Part shown: positions 28,865 through 37,662 of the stretch, piece by piece
How positions within the stretch are numbered: position 1 is the first letter of the stretch
Layout: the number at the start of each line of letters is the position of its first letter
Translations under genes and position numbers: made by a program
Notes under the pieces: generated by a model
Seen by the model: only the letters and a program-made list of their open reading frames with translations
Told to the model about the DNA's origin: nothing
The model's database searches: none
NCBI RefSeq assembly: GCF_900177405.1
Contig: NZ_LT840185.1
Coordinates: 558,001-622,000 of the forward strand
From: Allosphingosinicella indica
GTDB taxonomy: Bacteria; Pseudomonadota; Alphaproteobacteria; Sphingomonadales; Sphingomonadaceae
Direction: 5' to 3'
Length of the DNA stretch: 64,000 nucleotides

Positions 28865-29917
28865 TCAACCCACCCGCATCGTCAGCCCGCTCGCGGTGAA
28901 GCCGGGGCCGAGCGCGAGGAGCATCGTCTGGCCCGCGAACCCCGCGTCGAGCAGGCGCCGCAGCACGAAAAGAACGGTGGGCGCCGACATGTTGCCGCAG
29001 GTGCGGAGCACCGCGCGTTCGTGGTCGAGCGCGCTTTCGCCCAACGCGAGACTTTCCTCCAGCGCCGCGATCACCTTGGCGCCGCCCGGATGACAGGTGA
29101 AGCGGTCGATTGCGCCGCGCTCCGTCCCGCATCGCTCGAGGAGCGTTGCGACGCCCGCTGCCATATTCTCTTCCACGAACGGCGGGATCGCGCGATCGAA
29201 CACGACGCCCAGCCCCGGATCCTCGACGTCCCAGCCCATGATGCCCAGCGTATCCGGCCATAGCAATTCTGCGCCCGCTCCCACCGAGGCTATGCCGCCT
29301 TCGCCGGGGCGCAGCACCGCGGCAGCAGCGCCGTCGCCGAACAGGGCCGTGGCGACGATATTGGCCTTGCTGAGCTTGTCGAGCCGGATCGCGATCGAGC
29401 ACAGCTCGACGGTGACGAACAGCACCGTCCGCCCCGCCGCCGCCAGCCGCGCGGCGAGCGCGAGGCCGGTGACGCCGCCCGCGCAGCCCAGGCCGAATAC
29501 CGGGACGCGCTCCGCATCGGCGCGGAAGCCCATCGCACCCGCCACCCGCGCTTCGATGCTCGGCGTCGCGATGCCGGTGGTGGAGACGGTGACGAGCGTA
29601 TCGACCTCCGCCGCCGAGACCCCCGCCTCGGCGAGCGCGGCCGTCGCCGCCTCGACATAAAGCGCGTCCGCCGCTTCGACATAGGCCTGGTTGCGAGACG
29701 CCCAGCCATGCTCGCCGACATACCAGTCCACGGGCTGGACGATGTGCCGGGTATCGATCCCGGCATTGTCGAACACGCCGGCGAGCCTATCGAAATGCGC
29801 CGCCCGCCCGCCGAACAGGCGCCGCGCCAGCGCCTTTGCCTCGGCCTGGGGAAGGACGATGTGGGGAACTGCCCTCGCGAGCGAAAGCAGCGCCACCGGG
29901 GAATGCGGCAAAGTCAT
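28865..29917 (-). CDS. Type III polyketide synthase
   Basis: A 350-residue chalcone/stilbene-synthase-like enzyme that extends a CoA starter with malonyl-CoA and cyclises it. The triad is visible: Cys145 (VFGLGCAGGVTGLA), His276 (FTCHPGGAKVI), Asn309 (RTCGNMSAPTVLFVL). Bacterial relatives make alkylresorcinols, alkylpyrones or phloroglucinols; with the ICMT-like partner, a methylated phenolic lipid or pyrone is the best guess. The ATG at 29917 begins just before the conserved core; a TTG 14 codons upstream is less likely. No acyl starter gene or hydroxylase lies nearby. Confidence 0.9.
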   Translation of the reverse strand: MTLPHSPVALLSLARAVPHIVLPQAEAKALARRLFGGRAAHFDRLAGVFDNAGIDTRHIVQPVDWYVGEHGWASRNQAYVEAADALYVEAATAALAEAGVSAAEVDTLVTVSTTGIATPSIEARVAGAMGFRADAERVPVFGLGCAGGVTGLALAARLAAAGRTVLFVTVELCSIAIRLDKLSKANIVATALFGDGAAAAVLRPGEGGIASVGAGAELLWPDTLGIMGWDVEDPGLGVVFDRAIPPFVEENMAAGVATLLERCGTERGAIDRFTCHPGGAKVIAALEESLALGESALDHERAVLRTCGNMSAPTVLFVLRRLLDAGFAGQTMLLALGPGFTASGLTMRVG

Positions 29918-30040
29918 TGGACGGCATCCGGCGGCATGAGGGCAATCACCTTGCGGCAACTCCCCGGGCGCTCAAAGGTTCTTTTTCGTGGAAAGCGCCT
30001 CTAGGGTGCTCGCCAAGACCCATTCGACACGGAGACCCCG

Positions 30041-31213
30041 ATGCGCCTTTTGCCGATTGCCGCCCTTCCCGTCCTCATCGCCGCGTGCAGTGGTGGAGAC
30101 GTCAACGCTACCGGCAATCAGGCAGCGCCCACCGCCCGCACCGCGCAAACGGCAAGCGCCGACGGCAAGCCCTTCCGCACCGAAGTGATCGCGCAGTTCG
30201 CCGAGCCTTGGGCGATGACCTTTATTCCCGGCACCGGCAACGCGCTCATCACCGAGAAAAAGGGCGTGCTGAAGCTTTGGCAGCCTGATGGCGCAGTGAT
30301 CGACGTCGCGGGCGTGCCCAAGGTCGCTTACGGCGGCCAGGGCGGCCTCGGCGACGTCGTTCTCCACCCCGATTTCGCGAGCAACAATCTCGTCTATCTG
30401 AGCTTCGTCGAGGCGGGCGAGGGCAGCACGTCGGGCGCCGCGGTCGGCCGCGGTAAGCTGGTGACCGACGGCAATACCGCGCGGATCGACGGTTTCCAAG
30501 TGATCTGGCGGCAGGCGCCGAAGGTCGAAGGCCAGGGCCATTACGGCCATCGCATGGCCTTTTCGCCCGACGGCCACCTGTTCATCACCAACGGCGACCG
30601 GCAGAAGTTCGATCCCGCGCAGGACGATGCGCAGACGCTCGGCAAGATCGTACGCCTCACCGACAGCGGCGCGGTGCCGGCGGATAATCCCTATGCCTCC
30701 GAAGGCGGGGTAAAGGCGCAGCAATGGACCAAGGGCCATCGCAACCCGCTCGGCCTTGCATTCGACGCGCAGGGCCGCCTCTGGAGCCACGAAATGGGTC
30801 CCGCGCATGGCGACGAACTCAACCTCATCGTCCAGGGCAAGAATTACGGCTATCCGATCGTCTCCAACGGCAATCACTATGACGGCCGCGACATCCCCGA
30901 CCATTCGACCCGGCCCGAGTTCGAGGCGCCCAAGGCCTATTGGGATCCCGCCATCTCGCCGGCGGGCCTGATGATCTATTCGGGCGACATGTTCCCCGCG
31001 TGGAAGGGCTCCGCCTTCATCGGCGGTATGAACAAGCCTGGCCTGGTCCGTGTCGAGCTCAACGGCACCGAAGCGCAGAAAGCCGACGTGTTCGACCTCG
31101 ACGGCCAACGCATCCGCGAGATCGAGCAGGGCCCCGACGGCGCGATCTACATTCTGGAAGACGGCGGCCGCGGATCGAAGGGCCGACTGCTGAAGCTGAC
31201 GCCCGCACAATAG
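30041..31213 (+). CDS. PQQ-dependent aldose sugar dehydrogenase-like lipoprotein
   Basis: 390 residues. A lipoprotein signal (MRLLPIAALPVLIAAC, Cys16) is followed by a spacer and a six-bladed propeller of the soluble glucose/aldose dehydrogenase family (E. coli YliI type): FAEPWAMTFIPG, YGGQGGLGDVVLHPDF, GHYGHRMAFSPDG (with the catalytic-type His), KGHRNPLGLAFD, HEMGPAHGDELN, and SPAGLMIYSG near the end. It would oxidise an aldose in the periplasm, passing electrons through PQQ. No pqq synthesis genes are in the window, so PQQ may be made elsewhere or taken up. It is followed 25 bp later by the SEDS-like gene. Confidence 0.88.
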   Translation: MRLLPIAALPVLIAACSGGDVNATGNQAAPTARTAQTASADGKPFRTEVIAQFAEPWAMTFIPGTGNALITEKKGVLKLWQPDGAVIDVAGVPKVAYGGQGGLGDVVLHPDFASNNLVYLSFVEAGEGSTSGAAVGRGKLVTDGNTARIDGFQVIWRQAPKVEGQGHYGHRMAFSPDGHLFITNGDRQKFDPAQDDAQTLGKIVRLTDSGAVPADNPYASEGGVKAQQWTKGHRNPLGLAFDAQGRLWSHEMGPAHGDELNLIVQGKNYGYPIVSNGNHYDGRDIPDHSTRPEFEAPKAYWDPAISPAGLMIYSGDMFPAWKGSAFIGGMNKPGLVRVELNGTEAQKADVFDLDGQRIREIEQGPDGAIYILEDGGRGSKGRLLKLTPAQ

Positions 31214-31238
31214 TCGAACGGTTGGGGGAGGACGGACG

Positions 31239-32144
31239 ATGTTGATGAGGCGGAACGGAAATCCCAAGGCGATCGGCGTCGGCTGCGCCGTCGCGGCGGT
31301 CGCCTTGGGAATAGTCTACATGGTCGCCGCGGGCGCGCCGGCCCAGATGCTGATCCTCAACGGCGCGTCGGTGGCATTGGGGCTTCTACTGATGGTCGCG
31401 GTCGCCCGGATCGGAGTTCATGCTCGGGGCGACGTCGCCGCGATCGCGATCGGCGGCGCGTTGATCGCCACCGCGCTGTTCGGCGTGACGGCGACGGGCG
31501 TGACCCGCTGGGCGGCGCTCGGGCCCATTCTGCTCCAGCCGAGCCTCCTCCTCCTGCCGATGCTCGTCATCGCATTCGCGCGTGCGCGGGCACCGGCCTC
31601 GACCTTCGGGATCACGCTGGCGGCGCTGGCGCTGGCGCTGCAGCCGGATCGTGCGATGGCGGCCACGCTCGCTGCCGCGATGGGTGCGCTCTTCCTTCTC
31701 GAACGCGATCGCTGGGCCGGTATCGGCCTTGCCGCGGGGCTCTCCGCTTTCGCCGTTACCCTCGCCATCCCGGATTTCTCCCCTGCCGTGCCCTTCGTCG
31801 ACGGCATATTCTATTCCGCCTTCGACGCAGGTCTCGCGGCGGGACTAGCGGTGGCGGGCGGCGCGGCGCTCCTGTTGGTGCCGCCGCTTGTAGGCTTGCG
31901 CAGTCCAAACACGCGCACGGCCAGTGCGGTCGCAGGGGCGACATGGCTCACCGTCATCCTCGCCGCGGCACTCGGCAATTATCCGACGCCGCTGGTCGGA
32001 TATGGCGGGAGCGCGATCATCGGCTATCTGCTGGCGCTGGCCATCCTGCCGCGCACCGTTGCCGAGGGTTCGAAGGTGGACGCTAGCGCGAGCCGAACGC
32101 CCGATGGGAACGTTGGCGCAAGCCTCGCGACGGCGCTCGCCTAG
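31239..32144 (+). CDS. SEDS-like polytopic membrane protein of unknown function
   Basis: 301 residues, about nine hydrophobic segments and almost no soluble domain. Several positions read like the SEDS glycosyltransferases (FtsW/RodA). TRWAALGPILLQPSLLLLP recalls the GARRW...QPSE segment, LALQPDRAMAATL recalls LLQPDLGTA, VPFVDGIFYSAFDAGLAAG recalls the HTDFIFA..EELG loop with its essential Asp, and LVGYGGSAIIGYLLALAIL recalls YGGSS...N. But it is about 80 residues shorter than FtsW/RodA, and the Glu after QPS is Leu. I therefore call it a divergent SEDS relative. It is probably co-transcribed with the sugar dehydrogenase gene. The 3' end overlaps trmB by four bases. Confidence 0.6.
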   Translation: MLMRRNGNPKAIGVGCAVAAVALGIVYMVAAGAPAQMLILNGASVALGLLLMVAVARIGVHARGDVAAIAIGGALIATALFGVTATGVTRWAALGPILLQPSLLLLPMLVIAFARARAPASTFGITLAALALALQPDRAMAATLAAAMGALFLLERDRWAGIGLAAGLSAFAVTLAIPDFSPAVPFVDGIFYSAFDAGLAAGLAVAGGAALLLVPPLVGLRSPNTRTASAVAGATWLTVILAAALGNYPTPLVGYGGSAIIGYLLALAILPRTVAEGSKVDASASRTPDGNVGASLATALA

Positions 32145-32821
32145 ACCCGCCGGTAGCGGAAGTACCAGACTTCGTGGCCCTTGCGGCGGGCCTTGGCTTC
32201 GTAGCGGGTCTCGGGCCAGCCGCCAGGGCGCGTGAGGAAGTCCGAGGCGCTTTCGGCGAGCCATTCGAAGTCGCGGCGCTTGTTCATCACCATCATCGAC
32301 CAGCGGCAATAGACCGGATCGTCGGTGCCGAGCCGGAACTCGCCGCCCGGCTGGAGCTTGGCGGCGATGAGGTCGAGCGGGCCGTTGTTGACCATCCGCC
32401 TTTTGGCATGACGCGCCTTCGGCCAGGGATCGGGGTGGAGCAGATAGACGAAACGGAGCGAAGCATCGGGCAGCCGCTCCAGCACGTCGAGCGCATCGCC
32501 CATGTGGATGCGGACGTTGGGCAGGTGCCGGTCGCGGACGTGGAGCAGCGCGCCGACGACGCCGTTCAGGAACGGCTCGCAGCCGATGAAGCCGTGATCA
32601 GGCAGCAGATCGGCGCGATAGGCGAGATGCTCGCCGCTGCCGAAGCCGATCTCGAAATGGAGCGGGCGCGCATCGCCGAACAGGATCTCGGCATCGACCG
32701 GCCCCTCCTCCGGTACGCTGATCGCGGGCAGCAGCTCTTCGAGCAGCGCGGCCTGCCCCTGGCGCAGCTTGTGCCCCTTGGCGCGGCCGTAGAGACGGCG
32801 GATGGTGGCGGGATCGGTCAT
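32141..32821 (-). CDS. trmB: tRNA (guanine-N7)-methyltransferase
   Basis: Forms m7G46 in tRNA. 226 residues with the class I SAM site (LHFEIGFGSGEHLA), IGCEPFLNGVVGALL, the family signature FVYLLHPDPWPKARHAKRRMVN and the C-terminal RPGGWPETRYEAKARRKGHEVWYFRY. ATG at 32821 is the natural start; the 37 extra codons of the longer frame are not conserved-looking. Upstream, on the same strand, is a SnoaL-like gene 32 bp away. Confidence 0.95.
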   Translation of the reverse strand: MTDPATIRRLYGRAKGHKLRQGQAALLEELLPAISVPEEGPVDAEILFGDARPLHFEIGFGSGEHLAYRADLLPDHGFIGCEPFLNGVVGALLHVRDRHLPNVRIHMGDALDVLERLPDASLRFVYLLHPDPWPKARHAKRRMVNNGPLDLIAAKLQPGGEFRLGTDDPVYCRWSMMVMNKRRDFEWLAESASDFLTRPGGWPETRYEAKARRKGHEVWYFRYRRV

Positions 32822-32853
32822 GGCGGCGCCGATAGCCGACGCGCCCGCCGGCC

Positions 32854-33300
32854 TCAATCGCGGTCGAACCAGGCGCGGTCCGGGATGCGCAGCCCCTCGC
32901 GCTCGTCGTCCCAGATGACGTGCATGATCCACCAGCGCGTGCCGTCGTCGTAGAGATGGATCATGTTCATGCCGCGCTTGAGCAATTTGCCACGCTCCGG
33001 CGCGTCATAAGCCTCGTAGGCGGAAAAGGCCTGCGCGACATTGCCGAAGCGCACGGTGCGGCGCGCGATCTCGACCTCGTAGAAATCCATGCCCGCAAGC
33101 AGCGGCGCGGTATTCTCGCGATAACTGTCGACCGAGAAGGACCAGGCGATCGGCTTGCCATCTTCGTCGAGGCGGGTGCGGACCATGCGCGCATCGGGAT
33201 GCAGCAGCAGCTTCGAGGTTTCCCAATCCTGCCCGCCCGCCGTGCCGGAGATGCTCGCGTAGAAAGCGGCGATGACGTCATCCAGATCGTGCAGGTTCAT
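32854..33300 (-). CDS. SnoaL/NTF2-like protein
   Basis: A 148-residue small protein with the cone-shaped NTF2-like fold pattern: an N-terminal helix (DLDDVIAAFYASI), WETSKLLLHPDARMV, then a series of strands (MDFYEVEIARRTVRFGNVAQAFSAYEAY, MNMIHLYDDGTRWWIMHVIWDDER). Such proteins may be enzymes or binding subunits; no catalytic residues can be assigned. GAGGG lies before the ATG at 33300. It is read towards trmB and is divergent from the hydrolase-kynU pair. Confidence 0.7.
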   Translation of the reverse strand: MNLHDLDDVIAAFYASISGTAGGQDWETSKLLLHPDARMVRTRLDEDGKPIAWSFSVDSYRENTAPLLAGMDFYEVEIARRTVRFGNVAQAFSAYEAYDAPERGKLLKRGMNMIHLYDDGTRWWIMHVIWDDEREGLRIPDRAWFDRD

Positions 33301-33372
33301 GCGTGCCCTCGCTCGTCGTCCTCTTCGCACGTTCGCTAGCGGAGGCTGGCGCGAGCGCCTAAGGGAAATCGC

Positions 33373-34281
33373 ATGATGAAGCCGCTTGCCTTGCTCGCGA
33401 TCGCCGCCCTAACCGGCTGTGCGATGACGACAGACGCCCCGCCCCCGCCCAACCGCGCGTCCGGCCCCGATGGCCTGATGGTCTGGCCGGACCTGCTCGA
33501 GCGGCCGCGGCCCGAGCCGACGCGCAACATTCGCTACGGCGAATCCGCGCTGCAATCGGTCGATCTGTGGTTGCCCGAGGGCAAGGGGCCGCACCCCACC
33601 GTGCTGATGGTGCACGGCGGCTGCTGGACCACCGACATCGCCGACCGGCGGATCATGAACTGGATCGCCGACGATTTGAGGAAGCGCGGCATCGCCGTCT
33701 GGAACATCGATTATCGCGGGGTCGATCGGACGGGAGGCGGTTATCCCGGCACCTTCCTCGACGCCGCGCGCGCCGCCGACGCCTTGCGCGACCATGCCGC
33801 CGAATATGGGCTCGACCTCACCAATCTCGTCGCGACCGGCCATTCGGCGGGAGGCCATCTCGCGCTGTGGCTCGCCGCGCGGCCCCGGCTGCCGGCCAAC
33901 AGTCCGCTCCACACCGCCAATCCTCTCCCTATCCATCATGTCGTCAGCCTCGGCGGACTGCCCGATCTCGAGGAAGCCGCGCGCCCGCCGGGCAGTGGCT
34001 GCGGCACCGAAGTGATCGAGAAGCTCACCGGCGGCCGGTTCGCCGATACGTCGGTGCCACGGCTGAAGCCGCTCGGCGTGCCGCAGGTCTTGGTCAACGG
34101 GCGGCAGGACAAGATCATCCCGCTCGCTTATGCCGAAGGCTATGCCGCGCCGATGCGCGCGGCAGGCGACGATGTCGCAGTGCGCGTGATCGACCGCACC
34201 GGCCATGTCGAGCTGATCGCGCCCGAGAGCGATGCGTGGAAGGCCGCGGTCGCGGAAATCGAGAAGGCGCTCAAACGATGA
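33373..34281 (+). CDS. Alpha/beta hydrolase lipoprotein coupled to kynureninase
   Basis: 302 residues. The N-terminus MMKPLALLAIAALTGCAMTT is a lipoprotein signal (lipobox LTGC, Cys16). It is followed by an alpha/beta hydrolase of the BD-FAE/arylformamidase type: oxyanion VHGGCW, YRGVDRTGG, nucleophile GHSAGGH, late Asp/His in NGRQDKIIP and RTGHVELI. The stop overlaps the kynureninase ATG (ATGA), which suggests N-formylkynurenine hydrolysis before kynureninase. Yet a lipidated, exported enzyme would act outside the cytoplasm, so the role is open. AAGGGA lies six bases before the first of two ATGs. Confidence 0.8.
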   Translation: MMKPLALLAIAALTGCAMTTDAPPPPNRASGPDGLMVWPDLLERPRPEPTRNIRYGESALQSVDLWLPEGKGPHPTVLMVHGGCWTTDIADRRIMNWIADDLRKRGIAVWNIDYRGVDRTGGGYPGTFLDAARAADALRDHAAEYGLDLTNLVATGHSAGGHLALWLAARPRLPANSPLHTANPLPIHHVVSLGGLPDLEEAARPPGSGCGTEVIEKLTGGRFADTSVPRLKPLGVPQVLVNGRQDKIIPLAYAEGYAAPMRAAGDDVAVRVIDRTGHVELIAPESDAWKAAVAEIEKALKR

Positions 34282-35501
34282 CCCGCGACGAAGCCAGGGC
34301 GCTCGACGCCGCCGATCCGCTGCGCGCGATCCGCAATCGTTTCCACCTCCCCGACGGCATCCTCTATCTCGACGGCAATTCGCTCGGCGCACTGCCCAAG
34401 GCGAGCGTCGGCCGGCTCGCCGAAGTCGTCACGCGCGAATGGGGCGAGGCGCTCATCCGGAGCTGGAACGACGCGGACTGGATCGACGCCCCGCAACGCG
34501 TCGGTGCCAAGATCGCCGCGCTGATCGGCGCCAAGCCGCACGAAGTGATCGTGGCGGATTCGACCTCGGTGAACCTGTTCAAGCTGATCGTCGCCGCGGC
34601 GCCGCTGACGCCGGATCGGCCGGTGCTCCTGTCCGAGAAGGGCAATTTCCACACCGATCTCCACATCGCGAGTGGTGCGGTGGAGATGGTGCCGGGGATG
34701 CGGCTGGAGACGGTCGAGCGCGCCGAGGTCGAGGGCGCGATCGGCGAGGACACCAACCTCCTGCTGCTCACCCACACCCATTATAAGAGTGGCGCGAAAT
34801 TCGACATGGCGGCGCTCACCGCGAAGGCCAAGGCGGCCGGCGCGCGGACGATCTGGGACTTGAGCCACAGTGCCGGCGCGGTGCCGCTCGCGCTCAACGC
34901 CGACGGTGCGGAGCTGGCAATCGGCTGCGGCTACAAATATCTGAACGGCGGCCCCGGCGCGCCGGCTTTCCTCTACATCGCCGAGCATCTCCAGGATCGG
35001 CTGATCTCGCCGCTGCGCGGATGGATGGGCCATGCCGAGCCCTTCGCCTTCACCGACGATTATGTCCCCGCCCCCGGCATCGCGCGCTTCCTTGCCGGCA
35101 CACCGCCGGTGCTGAGCCTTGCGGGGCTGGAGGCGGGCGTCGATGCCTTCGAGGGCGTCGATCTCGATGCGCTCTGGGGCAAATCGGCGGCGCTGTTCGA
35201 ACTCTTCGCGGCGCTCGCCGCCGAGCGGTGCCCCGACCTCACCTGCATCTCGCCCGCCGAGCGCAATGCACGCGGCAGCCACATCAGCTTCGCGCATCCC
35301 CATGCGTTCGAGATCTGCCAGGCGCTGATCGCGCGCGGCGTGATCGGCGATTTCCGTGCGCCCGACGTGGTCCGCTTCGGCCTCACCCCGCTGTATCTCG
35401 GCTTCGAGGACGTATGGCGCGCGGTCGATATCATGGCGGAGATCATGGGCCGCGAAACGTGGCGCGAGCCCCGATATGCGGTGCGCGGCAAGGTCACCTG
35501 A
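34278..35501 (+). CDS. kynU: Kynureninase
   Basis: PLP enzyme cleaving kynurenine to anthranilate and alanine. The 407 residues include [59 protein letters not shown] (Asp that holds the pyridine nitrogen), the Schiff-base Lys in [26 protein letters not shown] and [18 protein letters not shown]. Full length. Translationally coupled to the upstream hydrolase. Tryptophan dioxygenase (kynA) is not in the window. Confidence 0.95.
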   Translation: MTRDEARALDAADPLRAIRNRFHLPDGILYLDGNSLGALPKASVGRLAEVVTREWGEALIRSWNDADWIDAPQRVGAKIAALIGAKPHEVIVADSTSVNLFKLIVAAAPLTPDRPVLLSEKGNFHTDLHIASGAVEMVPGMRLETVERAEVEGAIGEDTNLLLLTHTHYKSGAKFDMAALTAKAKAAGARTIWDLSHSAGAVPLALNADGAELAIGCGYKYLNGGPGAPAFLYIAEHLQDRLISPLRGWMGHAEPFAFTDDYVPAPGIARFLAGTPPVLSLAGLEAGVDAFEGVDLDALWGKSAALFELFAALAAERCPDLTCISPAERNARGSHISFAHPHAFEICQALIARGVIGDFRAPDVVRFGLTPLYLGFEDVWRAVDIMAEIMGRETWREPRYAVRGKVT

Positions 35502-35617
35502 CCGCTCCCTGCGCGCGCATTGCGGAATCGCGTCCGCGCCGATATAGCCGCCGCTTCCGCCCCGTCCGCGCGTTTCATCACGCCGCGCGCGGGGCGCCTG
35601 CCTTTTGGAGACCCGCC

Positions 35618-36397
35618 ATGTCGCGCCGCCGCCAGATCTACGAGGGCAAGGCCAAGATCCTCTACGAGGGTCCGGAGCCCGGCACGCTGATCCAGTATTT
35701 CAAGGACGACGCGACCGCGTTCAACGCGCAAAAGCGCGGCTCGATCGCCGGCAAGGGCGTGCTCAACAACCGCATTTCCGAACATATTTTCACGCTTCTC
35801 GGCCAGATCGGCGTACCGACGCATTTCCTGCGCCGTCTCAACATGCGCGAGCAGCTCATCCGCCAGGTCGAGATCATCCCGATCGAGGTCGTCGTGCGCA
35901 ACGTCGCTGCCGGCACGCTCAGCAAGCGGCTCGGCATCGAGGAAGGGACGCAACTCCCCCGCACGATCATCGAATATTATTACAAGGACGATGCGCTGGG
36001 CGATCCGCTGATCGCCGACGAGCATATCGCCGCCTTCGGCTGGGCGAGCCAGGACGAGATGAACGACATGGCGGACATGGCGATCCGCGTGAACGATTTC
36101 CTATCCGGCCTGTTCGCCGGGATCGGCATCCGGCTGATCGACTTCAAGCTGGAGTTCGGCCGCATCTGGGAAAACGAATATGCCCGCGTGATCCTGGCCG
36201 ACGAGATCAGCCCCGACGGCTGCCGCCTGTGGGACATGGCGACCAACGAGAAGCTCGACAAGGACCGCTTCCGCCGCGATCTCGGCGGCGAGGCCGAAGC
36301 CTATCAGGAAGTCGCGCGCCGCCTCGGCCTGATGCCCGAGGGCGAGGCGAGCAGCGTCCTCGATCTCGACACCCACCGCAAGAAGCGCGGCAAGTAA
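35618..36397 (+). CDS. purC: Phosphoribosylaminoimidazole-succinocarboxamide synthase
   Basis: SAICAR synthetase of de novo purine synthesis: joins CAIR and aspartate using ATP. 259 residues with [73 protein letters not shown] and [17 protein letters not shown] at 35618 has GGAG seven bases upstream. It stands alone, followed by a GC-rich hairpin at 36403. Confidence 0.96.
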   Translation: MSRRRQIYEGKAKILYEGPEPGTLIQYFKDDATAFNAQKRGSIAGKGVLNNRISEHIFTLLGQIGVPTHFLRRLNMREQLIRQVEIIPIEVVVRNVAAGTLSKRLGIEEGTQLPRTIIEYYYKDDALGDPLIADEHIAAFGWASQDEMNDMADMAIRVNDFLSGLFAGIGIRLIDFKLEFGRIWENEYARVILADEISPDGCRLWDMATNEKLDKDRFRRDLGGEAEAYQEVARRLGLMPEGEASSVLDLDTHRKKRGK

Positions 36398-36402
36398 GCC
36401 TA

Positions 36403-36424
36403 GGCCCGGCAGCCGCGCCGGGCC
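36403..36424 (+). terminator. Hairpin after purC
   Basis: 8-bp perfect stem GGCCCGGC / GCCGGGCC with a 6-base loop, six bases after the purC stop on the plus strand. There is no T run, so it may be only a partial terminator. Confidence 0.45.
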
Positions 36425-36478
36425 GCTGTCGCTGCGACCGGCTCAAAGCCGGCAGCACGCCACTCCCCGATAGAAGCG

Positions 36479-36511
36479 AAAAACCCCGCCGGTCGCGATC
36501 GACCGGCGGGG
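36479..36511 (-). terminator. Terminator of the M23 peptidase gene
   Basis: 12-bp perfect stem (CCCCGCCGGTCG / CGACCGGCGGGG, loop of four) at 36484-36511, about 30 bp beyond the stop of the M23 gene. The minus-strand exit carries five T. A strong intrinsic terminator; it may also stop purC read-through from the other side. Confidence 0.8.
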
Positions 36512-36540
36512 CTCCTCTCCTGCCTTTTCGGCTGTTCGAA

Positions 36541-37527
36541 TTACTTGGAGGCTTCCGGCCCGCCCATCGCGACCTGGGTGTTGCCGGCCGCGGCGCGGCG
36601 CTGGACCGCGAGGAGATAGTCGGTGCCCTGCATGAAGGGGATCGGGTTCACGGCCTTGCCGTCGACGCGCACTTCATAGTGGAGGTGGCTGCCGGTCGAG
36701 CGGCCGGTGGAACCCATGTAGGCGATGAGCTGGCCGCGCTTCACCTTGTCGCCGGCGTTGACCACCGAGCGCGAAAGGTGACCGTAGCGCGTCTGGATGC
36801 CGCGCCCGTGGCTCAGCTCGACGAGATTGCCGTAGCCGCCCGCCCATTCGGAGCGCTGCACATAACCGTCGGCGGTGGCGTAGATCGGGGTGCCCGTGGG
36901 GCCGGCGAGATCGATCCCGGCGTGCATGGCGGCGCGGCCGCGGAAAGGATCGGAACGGACGCCATAGTTGCTGGTGAGGGCGGTGCCGGTAACCGGCTGC
37001 GCGGAGGGAATGGAGATGGTGCCGAGTTCGAGCTGATCGAGGCGCTTCCAGCTCGTAAAGAGTTCCTTGAACTTCGAATCGGTGCCGGCTTTCAGCGGCT
37101 CGACAGCTTCGAAGGGACCACCCTGGCCGGTATATTCACCCTTGGTAAAACGCTTCGGATCGAGGCCGAGCTTGCGGACTTCCTGCGATGTGAGCTGGTA
37201 GCGCTCGCGCACGTCCTGGCGGATCGCGGCGACATTCTGCTCCATCGCCTGGACCTGCTGCTGCATGCGCAGCATCTCGGCCGAGACATTGGTCTTGATC
37301 GGTGCGCGCTCGGCGCCTGGAGCATTCGCCAGCAGCATCTGGCCGGTCGCGAAGGCCGACCACAGCAGCAAAGCCAGCACGGTCAGCACCGCCGCGGCCT
37401 GCACCGACGGCGCGACGCTCACGCGGCGCAACTGCTTGCCGTCGTGAAAGAAAATGTCGCGGTGGCGGAACGGCGACCGGAACTTTCCGGCGGCAGACGC
37501 ATTGGACGTCGGTACTCGATCAATCAT
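36541..37527 (-). CDS. M23-family (LytM-like) peptidase, membrane-anchored
   Basis: 328 residues. An N-terminal cytoplasmic stretch is followed by one transmembrane helix (AAVLTVLALLLWSAFATG), a periplasmic coiled coil (about 85-135, MLRMQQQVQAMEQNVAAIRQDV) and a C-terminal LytM domain with the zinc motifs HAGIDLAGPTGTPIYA (H-x3-D) and GSHLHYEVR (H-x-H). It likely cuts, or helps to activate cutting of, peptidoglycan cross-links. ATG at 37527 is preferred over a frame reaching 37638. Its upstream gap holds a hairpin (GGCCGCAT / ATGCGGCC, 37558-37579). Confidence 0.9.
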   Translation of the reverse strand: MIDRVPTSNASAAGKFRSPFRHRDIFFHDGKQLRRVSVAPSVQAAAVLTVLALLLWSAFATGQMLLANAPGAERAPIKTNVSAEMLRMQQQVQAMEQNVAAIRQDVRERYQLTSQEVRKLGLDPKRFTKGEYTGQGGPFEAVEPLKAGTDSKFKELFTSWKRLDQLELGTISIPSAQPVTGTALTSNYGVRSDPFRGRAAMHAGIDLAGPTGTPIYATADGYVQRSEWAGGYGNLVELSHGRGIQTRYGHLSRSVVNAGDKVKRGQLIAYMGSTGRSTGSHLHYEVRVDGKAVNPIPFMQGTDYLLAVQRRAAAGNTQVAMGGPEASK

Positions 37528-37662
37528 AAAATCCCCGGCGACCGAACAGGTCGGCGTGGCCGCATCGCGAAATGCGGCCGTGAAACCCAAAAATGTGAAC
37601 CTTCCGGTTCGGCGTATATGCGTCGGGAAGTTGCCCACCCCGCGACGGATGAGCTTAGCCTC

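Noticed and set aside
36430-36470. CCGGCTCAAAGCCGG inverted repeat after purC as a regulatory operator
   Set aside because: A short GC-rich palindrome between two terminators; such repeats are frequent in these genomes and nothing links it to a regulator.
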